Source: an uncultured Lachnospiraceae bacterium
Lineage (GTDB): Bacteria > Bacillota > Clostridia > Lachnospirales > Lachnospiraceae
Assembly (NCBI GenBank): GCA_910586585.1
Contig: CAJUKA010000137.1
Span: 1 to 9,177 of the forward strand
Direction of reading: 5' to 3'
Length of the DNA stretch: 9,177 nt
Below the pieces are notes generated by a model. That model was not told where the DNA came from. It ran no database searches and saw only the letters and a program-made list of their open reading frames with translations. The position numbers and the translations under genes were made by a program. How positions within the stretch are numbered: position 1 is the first letter of the stretch; every line of letters starts with the position of its first letter. This document shows, piece after piece, positions 1 through 5,882 of this stretch.

Positions 1-53
1 CTAGGGCGTGTTACGGACTTTCACCGATTAGATTGCGCCCATACTGGGCGCAC
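1..53 (-). mobile_element. 5' end of a bacterial group II intron (truncated by window edge)
   Basis: On the minus strand the sequence starting at 53 begins GTGCG, matching the conserved group II intron 5' boundary GUGYG. It continues into a GCGCCC/GGGCGC hairpin and then GGTGAAAGTCC, a string I recognise from the first part of domain I in many clostridial introns. Only the first 53 nt are present; the ribozyme body, any reverse transcriptase and the 3' end lie outside the window. The intron starts 4 nt after the T-tract of the tuf terminator and in the same orientation. Insertion just downstream of intrinsic terminators is the known habit of bacterial class C group II introns, so class C is inferred. 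The absence of domain V here prevents confirmation. Confidence 0.75.
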
Positions 54-56
54 CGT

Positions 57-89
57 AAAAAGGCTTTCGGAGAAACCCCCGAAAGCCTT
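57..89 (-). terminator. Rho-independent terminator of tuf
   Basis: On the minus strand an 11-bp perfect stem (AAGGCTTTCGG paired with CCGAAAGCCTT, arms 79-89 and 60-70) encloses an 8-nt loop and is followed by a T-tract. It lies 21 nt after the tuf stop codon, where a native tuf terminator would be. Confidence 0.9.
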
Positions 90-110
90 GATTTTACTGA
101 ATAAATATAA

Positions 111-164
111 TTACTCGATGATAGTAGCCACACGACCAGAACCAACAGTTCTACCACCCTCACG
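111..164 (-). pseudogene. tuf: 3' tail of tuf (elongation factor Tu), candidate attachment-site remnant
   Basis: The minus strand from 164 to the TAA at 111-113 encodes REGGRTVGSGRVATIIE, the conserved C-terminus of bacterial EF-Tu. Immediately upstream the codons are CAA and then TAG, where an intact gene would read FAI before REGG, so homology stops at 164/165. Only 17 of about 395 residues remain and there is no start, so this is not an expressed gene. The abrupt break, with the native terminator kept downstream, fits a gene 3' end displaced when an element integrated into tuf. In that model an intact tuf would lie at the other end of the element, beyond the right edge of the window. A simple deletion or rearrangement in tuf is the alternative. 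Confidence 0.85.
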
Positions 165-263
165 TTGCTACGGTTCGTTTGTCTATATCGCAAACCATGA
201 TAAAATGGGGATTTTTTTATTTATATTACCCTCAATATCACCTTATTTTTCTGGTTATTGAAA

Positions 264-344
264 ATTTTAGAAGCATTTTAGAAGCATGAACTTGAATAGT
301 TCTTGAATAAACCTTGGATAATCTTGTTTAAATCTTGTTTAATT
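264..344. repeat. Period-11 tandem repeat array
   Basis: ATTTTAGAAGC occurs twice in tandem (264-274 and 275-285). After 5 nt come five units of a CTTGAATAAAC-like motif at 291, 302, 313, 323 and 334, spaced 11, 11, 10 and 11 nt apart. The period is close to one DNA helical turn. The unit CTTGGATAA at 313-321 is also the left arm of a hairpin with TTATCCAAG at 355-363. The 16-mer covering 301-316 recurs exactly at 2081-2096. Confidence 0.75.
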
Positions 345-447
345 TGAAACAAATTTATCCAAGCCCGTCTAAAACATAACCCGCTTAAAACACCTGATTG
401 TCTGCTTATAAGCGATATATCTACCTCAAATAACTTTTGCGCAAATG

Positions 448-485
448 TTGAGTAACCTTGAGTAAATTTACCCAAGATTACTCAA
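448..485. repeat. 38-nt palindrome of TTGAGTAA units (left copy)
   Basis: TTGAGTAA, CC, TTGAGTAAA is followed by the inverted units TTTACCCAA, GA, TTACTCAA. Of 19 potential base pairs about the centre at 466/467, 17 match. A further inverted unit, TTTACTCAA, follows at 488-496. A related copy lies at 2082-2122, on the other side of the DUF1016 cassette, in the same orientation. Confidence 0.8.
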
Positions 486-570
486 TATTTACTCAAGCCA
501 TCGCTTCAATACCCAATACAAATGCTGTTGCTTCATTGAATCTATATCAATAATATAATTTTTTGGCAGA

Positions 571-855
571 TTATTCTGCGTCCCATATTTCACGATATGA
601 ATTAATCTGATATGCTATCATTTCCGGATAAATATCAAAATAATGTCTGCATATATCCTTAAATAATCCTAAAACCGCATCATCGCCACAAAAATCAAGC
701 ATCCTATCCAATGTATATTCAACTTCACGTAATGATGCAACTCTACTGCACAAGTCAGATGCGATAGGCTTATATTGATTATAGGCAATCTCATTTATTT
801 TTTTCAATTGTAATGCCATTTCCTGTATTGCATCAACCACATTACCCATTTTCAC
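571..855 (-). CDS. Hypothetical 94-aa protein downstream of DUF1016
   Basis: I do not recognise this gene. It follows the broken DUF1016 gene by 12 nt and would be co-transcribed with it. I chose the GTG at 855 because AGGA at 867-864 lies 8 nt upstream; the ATG at 849 is too far (14 nt) and the TTG at 858 rather close (5 nt). The product is acidic to neutral and mostly predicted helical by eye, with no signal peptide or membrane segment. It contains three cysteines and an aromatic C-terminal half (CRHYFDIYPEMIAYQINSY). Its position suggests a small accessory partner of the DUF1016 nuclease, but nothing in the sequence proves that. Codon use and composition look like its neighbours, and no frameshift is visible. 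Confidence 0.6.
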   Translation of the reverse strand: MKMGNVVDAIQEMALQLKKINEIAYNQYKPIASDLCSRVASLREVEYTLDRMLDFCGDDAVLGLFKDICRHYFDIYPEMIAYQINSYREIWDAE

Positions 856-1627
856 CAAAATCTTCCTTTATTCCTGCGCTTCACTAACCAACAGTTTTCT
901 CAAATCATCTACATCCGGCAAAGCCTTTTTCATTTCATCAGACATATCTTTATAAGTTTTATAGGTTGCGACCCCTAGCGGCTTCTCATAATCCCTTATT
1001 ACATAATCCACAAATGCTTTGTTCATATCCTTACATAATATCAATCCCACTGAGGAATTCTCATGGTCTTTCTTGACTTTATCATCTAGAATTGTCAAAT
1101 AAGCATTTAACTGTCCTAAATATGATGGTTTAAATTTACCTGTTTTCAGTTCCACTGCAACAAGACAATTCAGTTACCGATTAAAGAATAAAAGGTCGAT
1201 AAACATTTCTTCGCCTGCTACCTCAATCCTATATTGATTTCCTATAAAGATAAAGTCTGTTCCAAACCTTACAATAAATTCTTTAATATTGTTTACAATC
1301 TGATTCTCGATTATTCGCTCGTCAATGTCCTCACTTGCTTCACCAAGATTTTCTGTATTGATGAAATCCAACAAATAATTATCCTTGAACTCTTTTGTTG
1401 CCTTTACAGCGAACTTCGTATCACTAAGCACATCAGAAAAATTATTCGGTCGATTTCCCTGTTTATTGTACAGTCCTGACTTAATGTATTCTCTTAAAGT
1501 ATACTTATCCCAAGCCCTGACCGCACATTCATGGATATAAAATAAACGCTCAAAAATATCTTTTGTTTTTGACAATATTTCCATATGATGCGTAAAGCCC
1601 AGTGATATAAATTCGTTCCAATCTATA

Positions 1628-1648
1628 TCGCCAGCCAATGGCTGGCGA
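1628..1648. repeat. Palindrome inside the DUF1016 gene, copy 1
   Basis: This is a perfect 21-nt palindrome built on GCCAGCCA/TGGCTGGC about the centre at 1638. In the DUF1016 frame it encodes IRQPLAG. It lies in the linker between the N-terminal and nuclease domains and is far more GC-rich than its surroundings. Confidence 0.85.
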
Positions 1649-1680
1649 ATTGCTATCAGCAAGCCCTCTCCATTCACATC

Positions 1681-1709
1681 TAAATCGTCAGCCAGTGGCT
1701 GGCGATTTA
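1681..1709. repeat. Palindrome inside the DUF1016 gene, copy 2
   Basis: This is a 29-nt palindrome with one mismatched pair about the centre at 1695, sharing the GCCAGCCA/TGGCTGGC core with the copy at 1628-1648. The centres are 57 nt apart, exactly 19 codons, so both copies are in the same frame; this one encodes NRQPLAD. Confidence 0.85.
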
Positions 1710-2081
1710 CATAAGGACTCCACTCATCATAAAACTGTCGCATATTTTTAATATTGCTCTCCGAAAATCCTCTGATTCCCACTAATTCTGCCTTTAATCT
1801 ACCAGAAATAGTTTTAATTGCATCTGTCCCCCAAACACCATTTCTTGTATTTTCCGAAACATATTTTCCGATTCCATAATAAAGAGATAATAGCTCTGCA
1901 TTACCCGCTTTCGCAGCCCTATATCTGCTCTTTTCAACAGCTTGTTTTATGGCAACTACTGCATATTCATACTGATTTCCTGAATCCATTCTTTTTCCCT
2001 CTTCCCACGCCTATCATTAACCGCAACATAATGGAACGATATATTTTAATTACTTATACCTACTTAATTAAACTCATCCAT

Positions 2082-2122
2082 CTTGAATAAACCTTGAATA
2101 AATTTACTCAGACATATTCAAG
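2082..2122. repeat. Palindromic TTGAATAAA repeat (right copy)
   Basis: Two direct CTTGAATAAA units (2082-2092 and 2093-2102) are followed by the inverted TTTACTCAG and a distal TATTCAAG. The layout and the core CCTTGARTAAATTTACYCA match the palindrome at 448-485, and weaker similarity continues to about 2141 (TTTCAATATCCAAC against CTTCAATACCCAAT at 505-518). The repeat lies upstream of the DUF1016 gene. Confidence 0.75.
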
Positions 2123-2148
2123 CTACTATTTCAATATCCAACATGAGG

Positions 2149-2298
2149 TTAATATGTGTCAATAACATTATTTTCTTTAATGTTACCAACAAATTGCTTT
2201 ATGCTTTTTAGGGCATCTGATAATGCATCTGTTGGCTTACTCCATAACAACTTACGAATATCTTTCCTTTTCTCTACTACAAAAATTCTTATATATCT
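2149..2298 (-). pseudogene. Possible coding fossil, C-terminal fragment of unknown protein
   Basis: On the minus strand, 49 open codons run from just after a TAA at 2299-2301 to a TAA at 2149-2151. The translation looks like real protein (VVEKRKDIRKLLWSKP, then ALSDALKSIKQFVGNIK, ending NVIDTY), rich in charged residues with amphipathic heptad spacing. There is no ATG or GTG start and no ribosome binding site. It is in the same frame as the 224-aa gene that ends at 2323 but is separated from it by two stop codons. It may be the remains of a deleted gene or of an extension of that gene. I do not recognise the family. Confidence 0.35.
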
Positions 2299-2322
2299 TT
2301 ATTCAAAATATAATATAGACAA

Positions 2323-2997
2323 TTATAAAATAATTTTGTTTACAAAATCATTAAAATCATATTCTTTCGATGTTTCCAAAATGTTTAATATTGCTTTTAC
2401 ATTACTTCTTCTACGTAAATAAGTCGAATCGGACAACATATAAAAAAACTCTCTCCCATTTATATTTCCATTTTCTGAAGCCTGCAGCAATCTTATTATT
2501 AATCTGTTCCTCAGCAACAACCTTGTTAGTAGTTTATGTCTATCTATATCAGACAAGTCACAATAAACATAACCCAGACAACTTAAAAAATAAGTTCGAC
2601 TTAATTCAAAAAACAGTCCCATTGCTTCAGCAGCTTTGACATGATTTTCACCATACTTAATATATGCACCATCTTTTCTCATTTCGCCATCATCTAACAA
2701 TATCTTTCCAATATCAATATATTTCATTCCTAGGTTATTATGTGCTTTTACTTTTTCACAAATCACAACGGTTGCATGTGACATGTCACTAAATTGAAAC
2801 ACATCCTTAGCTGTGATTTGTTCTCTTTCTTTCAAACTCTTAATATACGCGATGTACCTATCAATTGGCTCTGATATGATTTTTTCTACATACCTTCTTA
2901 CTTCTTGCTCTGGGAAATTATATGTATAATATAAAGATTTGTTGTTAATCTTTTCTTCATACTTACCAGAATAAAATTCTACAACTATGTCATCCAT
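2323..2997 (-). CDS. Uncharacterised 224-aa protein, last gene of the ParB/SNF2/radical SAM operon
   Basis: I cannot name a function with confidence. The gene starts 14 nt after the second ParB-like gene, with AAGG 9 nt before its ATG, so it is probably part of the same transcript. The protein has no signal peptide or membrane segment. Residues about 85-175 contain NNLGMKYIDIGKIL, then a glycine-containing turn, then KYGENHVKAAEAMGLFFEL and TYFLSCLGY. That pattern of short helices with a beta-like TYFLS segment looks like a winged-helix domain of the kind found in uncharacterised proteins of restriction and mobile regions (inference). The C-terminal third is basic and helical (LLTRLLLRNRLIIRLLQ, YLRRRSNVKAILNILE) and could bind nucleic acid. 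No nuclease motif is evident. A role in DNA recognition within the operon's complex is a guess. Confidence 0.85.
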   Translation of the reverse strand: MDDIVVEFYSGKYEEKINNKSLYYTYNFPEQEVRRYVEKIISEPIDRYIAYIKSLKEREQITAKDVFQFSDMSHATVVICEKVKAHNNLGMKYIDIGKILLDDGEMRKDGAYIKYGENHVKAAEAMGLFFELSRTYFLSCLGYVYCDLSDIDRHKLLTRLLLRNRLIIRLLQASENGNINGREFFYMLSDSTYLRRRSNVKAILNILETSKEYDFNDFVNKIIL

Positions 2998-3011
2998 ACA
3001 ATCTAACCTTT

Positions 3012-3995
3012 CTACCTTCTATCTTTCAACTGTTCCAATCTTGCTAATATCTTCTTAATTTCATACTGCGCCTGTTTGTAGCAGTCTTCAGACACCTTCA
3101 TTTGCTTAGGTATCGAATCATTATTTATGTATTGGCGAAATGTTTTTAGCTTTTTAACAACATCATCAAATTTTCCGGCATCTTCGACTTCAGAATAGCC
3201 TTCATAAATATCTATTTCTCCTGCCGAAATCTTCTTCATGACATTTTTAGACTGCTTATCTCCAACTTTTGCAATATCGCCCAATTTTCTCATATCAGTA
3301 GCTTCATTTATCTGTTCTTTTTTTACAGCCTCAACAATTGTTTCATCTAGATTCGGCATTGTTTCACGGAACTTTTTAATGCCAGCATTTTTTAGATATT
3401 CTTCATAGTAACTCCAATGTTTTTTAGTTAAATCATTATTCTCAATCATAAACTGAATTACATTAATCATCTTTTCTGCTTTGCCCTTGGTAATTCCAAG
3501 TTCTTGTGCCATATAAGCAATTGGTAATTTGGTTTGCTCATGGCGTCTATATAAATAACTTGCCTGTTCAAATGGATCCCAATCTTTTCTACCAATAATA
3601 TGATATTGACCCAATAACGCAAAAATAGCCGATTCATCTATATCCATGGGCAGCAACTTGCATTTAACTTTTCCCCACGTTACAGCATCTGTCCTACATA
3701 ACAAACGATATGCTGCTAGACGACTATTTCCTTCAAGTACTGTAAAATCACCATCCCTAACAATAAGCGGGTCTATCAGACCACCATTACTTTCTATAGA
3801 AACTCTAAGTTGCTTGACATGTTCCATACCACACATATAGTCTTCAATATCATCTTGGCTAGGTTCTTCCCCATTTATATTAAGTACGCTATAAACTCTA
3901 GGATTCTCAGGATAAAACTTTAGGTCTGCTTGATTTAATTCTACAATTTGAACTTTATAATCCTTTTTACCAATTGTTAAATTTTCTGTATCCAT
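3012..3995 (-). CDS. ParB/sulfiredoxin-fold protein with KorB-like HTH (second of two paralogues)
   Basis: This 327-residue protein has an N-terminal ParB/Srx-like domain (about 15-120) with ENPRV (30-34), GGLIDPLIV (71-79) and VLEGNSRLAAYRLL (86-99). In chromosomal ParB the last motif is GERR and contacts the nucleotide; here it is EGNSR, a variant found in ParB-fold proteins outside chromosome segregation. After HIIGRKDWDPFEQASYL (132-148) comes a helix-turn-helix (about 157-183, LPIAYMAQELGITKGKAEKM) like that of the ParB/KorB central domain. The C-terminal part is helical and lysine-rich, ending in a likely coiled coil. The ATG at 3995 has AGGAGG 7 nt upstream and lies 2 nt after the helicase stop. 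There is no ParA partner. It is a divergent paralogue of the ParB-like gene at 5883-6884. Likely role: nucleotide-dependent DNA binding for the operon's machinery, not plasmid partition. Confidence 0.9.
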   Translation of the reverse strand: MDTENLTIGKKDYKVQIVELNQADLKFYPENPRVYSVLNINGEEPSQDDIEDYMCGMEHVKQLRVSIESNGGLIDPLIVRDGDFTVLEGNSRLAAYRLLCRTDAVTWGKVKCKLLPMDIDESAIFALLGQYHIIGRKDWDPFEQASYLYRRHEQTKLPIAYMAQELGITKGKAEKMINVIQFMIENNDLTKKHWSYYEEYLKNAGIKKFRETMPNLDETIVEAVKKEQINEATDMRKLGDIAKVGDKQSKNVMKKISAGEIDIYEGYSEVEDAGKFDDVVKKLKTFRQYINNDSIPKQMKVSEDCYKQAQYEIKKILARLEQLKDRR

Positions 3996-3997
3996 AC

Positions 3998-5476
3998 TTA
4001 ATCCTCCTGTTCCTTTAATAGCTCTCTTATTATTTCTCCGTAGCTATAATCAACTCTTTCTACATATTCTGATAGCTGTATATCTCCTTGTGCTAAAAAA
4101 GCAGCATATTGTTTTGCATTTAATAATTTATCAATCCAAACATCAACACTGTTTTCAATTAGTAAATTATATATATAACACTTCTTTTTCTGAGAAATAC
4201 GGTGTATTCTGTCTTGCGCCTGAAGATAATCATCCAAATTAAATCCTCTGTCATAGAAAATAACATGATTAGCAATAGTTAATGTCAGCCCTTCCTTTGC
4301 TGCTTGCGGAGTAGCAAATAACACTTTACACTCTTCATCTTTCTTAAATATCTCTATGGATTTATTTCTTTCTTTAATCGACATAGAACCATGTATCTTT
4401 CTTGGATTGTAGTTCTTGAACTTGTCAGTAAAATAATCAATATTTTCTATAAAATTACTCCATACAATACACTTATCATCTTTACTAACAATACTTTCAA
4501 TTAGCAAAGCTAACTTTTCTTCTTTTCCAGATATCTCATCATAGTCTTCATTTAGTAATCTCGGATTTGAAGTTATTTGCATTAATCTAAGTAACCGCTT
4601 TAATGAAACACTTTCATCATCAATTTCTGTTGAGCCATCCTTTTTTATCTCTAAACTTAGTTCCTCAATTACCTTTTTATACATTTTATACTGACAATCC
4701 TTATATTTAATATAAATTGTCTTATACTCCTTTTGTGGCAACTCTATTCCACATGTTTTTTTTGTTTCTCTTATCGAAAAATGTGAAATTCTTTTATATA
4801 TACATGATACAGCATCTTCGAATTCCATCCGCTTTTCTTTATTTGCCGATAAATCATTACTTAAATCTGTATTTTTTTTAAATTCATTGAAATCAGTTCC
4901 TAAACTCTTACCCTTATCCAAAAAATATATTTGTGCCCACATATCATATGGTCTATTAGCAACTGGTGTCCCTGTCATAATTGCCTTGAGCTTGAACAAA
5001 TCAGATAATTCAAAAAAATCTTGTGTAAGATTAGCCTCTGGATTCTTTAGCTTTGCGGATTCATCAATAATAATCCCCACATTTCGCGCTTTCAAAAACA
5101 GTCTAATTCTATCTTTATCCGTTGATAATGTTTCAAAATTAGCAACAATTACTTTTGCCGGACTATTCAATACATAAAAATTATCCTTTTTATTACTACT
5201 CAGCACTTTAGGCTTAATATACGAATGAATAAAAAATTCATCCGTCCAATTCTTTACCAATTGCTTTTTTGTTACAATCATTACTGTATCTATATCCCTA
5301 ACTCTTAACCAATATAGTAATAGATCAATTGCTATTTTGGTTTTTCCTAACCCTTGTTCATGGAAAATTGCACAATAATCCATATCCTTTACCGTCAAAA
5401 ACGCTTCCAATTGATATGGAAAAGCTGAATTTTTAGCCGAATAGTTTACATTATAATTTGATATTATTCTACTCAT
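3998..5476 (-). CDS. Compact SNF2-type DEAD/DEAH-box helicase/translocase
   Basis: This is a 492-residue superfamily 2 ATPase of the SNF2 type, predicted to move along double-stranded DNA using ATP. Motifs in order are Walker A GLGKT (42-46), Walker B DESA (138-141, where DEAH is usual), motif III TGTP (168-171), motif V KEGL (394-397) and motif VI QDRIHR (421-426). The last is the SNF2 signature QAxDRxHRxxQ. No accessory domain is fused before or after the two RecA-like lobes, so it is near the minimum size for the family, as in phage helicases that sit beside a small nuclease. I chose the ATG at 5476 over the in-frame GTG at 5488: it forms an ATGA overlap with the nuclease stop and has TAGGTG 9 nt upstream. 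That predicts translational coupling and a shared complex. The intact motifs suggest an active ATPase. Confidence 0.92.
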   Translation of the reverse strand: MSRIISNYNVNYSAKNSAFPYQLEAFLTVKDMDYCAIFHEQGLGKTKIAIDLLLYWLRVRDIDTVMIVTKKQLVKNWTDEFFIHSYIKPKVLSSNKKDNFYVLNSPAKVIVANFETLSTDKDRIRLFLKARNVGIIIDESAKLKNPEANLTQDFFELSDLFKLKAIMTGTPVANRPYDMWAQIYFLDKGKSLGTDFNEFKKNTDLSNDLSANKEKRMEFEDAVSCIYKRISHFSIRETKKTCGIELPQKEYKTIYIKYKDCQYKMYKKVIEELSLEIKKDGSTEIDDESVSLKRLLRLMQITSNPRLLNEDYDEISGKEEKLALLIESIVSKDDKCIVWSNFIENIDYFTDKFKNYNPRKIHGSMSIKERNKSIEIFKKDEECKVLFATPQAAKEGLTLTIANHVIFYDRGFNLDDYLQAQDRIHRISQKKKCYIYNLLIENSVDVWIDKLLNAKQYAAFLAQGDIQLSEYVERVDYSYGEIIRELLKEQED

Positions 5477-5880
5477 ACCAAAAAGCACCTACTCATTTCA
5501 TTTAATATGATAACCTTTACATTGACACCCATTTGCCGACGTAATCTAACAAAATAATTCTTTGCAGTTTTTACCAACTGCCACGGAACACTAACAACTA
5601 ATATACATTCACCCTGAAACAATAAAAACTCATTCATATATGCTACAAATTGTTCCTTGCTATGTAGTTTCTCAAAATCATTGAGCGTTTTTGCTTCTCC
5701 AATAACAAGCTTACCTCCATAAGTATAATATACATCTGGTATATAATTACCAATAACTCTCATAGAATTATTATTTCCCGATGTATCTATATATATCAAG
5801 GAATGTACATCTTCAGGAAGAATACTTTTGATATATTTAGTTGCAATATTGACTAAGTTAATATGTGTTTGCGACTCCAT
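5473..5880 (-). CDS. Small PD-(D/E)XK-family nuclease
   Basis: This 135-residue protein carries a textbook PD-(D/E)XK core: P48-D49 in YIPDVYY, then E62-A-K64 in VIGEAKT, with a helix containing KEQFVAYMNEF (75-85) that could supply the Q/E of the following helix. The strand before the motif (RVIGNYIPD), the hairpin after it (VYYTYGGKLVIGEAKT) and the later ILVVSVP strand fit the nuclease fold. It may resemble stand-alone VRR-NUC or Holliday-junction-type nucleases, but I cannot assign the subfamily. Its stop overlaps the helicase ATG (ATGA), and its own ATG is 2 nt after the preceding ParB-like gene, so it is made in step with both. The predicted activity is metal-dependent cleavage of DNA, perhaps of a structure exposed by the helicase. 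There is no fused DNA-binding domain, so specificity probably comes from partners. Confidence 0.85.
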   Translation of the reverse strand: MESQTHINLVNIATKYIKSILPEDVHSLIYIDTSGNNNSMRVIGNYIPDVYYTYGGKLVIGEAKTLNDFEKLHSKEQFVAYMNEFLLFQGECILVVSVPWQLVKTAKNYFVRLRRQMGVNVKVIILNEMSRCFLV

Positions 5881-5882
5881 TC

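Larger units (their letters stand above)
165..570. other. Non-coding AT-rich repeat region between tuf remnant and accessory genes
   Basis: No convincing gene is present; open frames here are products of the repeats. The stretch holds a short GTTTG/CAAAC inverted repeat (177-181 and 191-195), a period-11 repeat array (264-344), a hairpin with arms at 313-321 and 355-363, the 10-bp palindrome GCTTATAAGC at 404-413, and a 38-nt palindrome at 448-485. If 165 is the element boundary, this would be the element's terminal region. Confidence 0.6.
868..1989 (-). pseudogene. YhcG/DUF1016 PD-(D/E)XK nuclease, broken by an in-frame stop
   Basis: Read through its stop this is a 373-residue protein, close to the usual length of the YhcG/DUF1016 family. 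The N-terminal DUF1016 domain (about residues 10-95) includes GIGKYVSE and GFSESNIKNMRQFY. The C-terminal nuclease domain (about 145-373) carries the PD-(D/E)XK core: E229, D265 in FIDLLFF, and E280-L-K282 in VAVELKTG. A TAA at 1174-1176 (codon 272, context CGG TAA CTG) separates D265 from E280/K282, so the 271-residue product would lack half of its active site. The reading frame is unchanged on both sides, so this is a nonsense substitution or base-call error, not a frameshift. The ATG at 1989 has GAGGG 7 nt upstream. Family members are predicted DNA nucleases common in defence and mobile regions. The middle of the gene holds two palindromes that encode RQPLA peptides. Confidence 0.88.

Noticed and set aside
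11..193. 60-codon minus-strand open frame over the left edge
   Set aside because: It reads the tuf tail, terminator and intron end in the wrong frame; the EF-Tu frame is the real one.
278..475. 65-codon minus-strand open frame in the repeat region
   Set aside because: It runs across the period-11 and palindromic repeats, has no ribosome binding site and low-complexity composition; openness is explained by the repeats.
264..500. CRISPR array
   Set aside because: The repeats are 8-11 nt, adjoin each other without unique spacers, and invert orientation; no cas genes are present.
1234..2090. Plus-strand open frames opposite the DUF1016 gene
   Set aside because: They lie antisense to a recognisable gene, lack ribosome binding sites, and have shadow-like composition.
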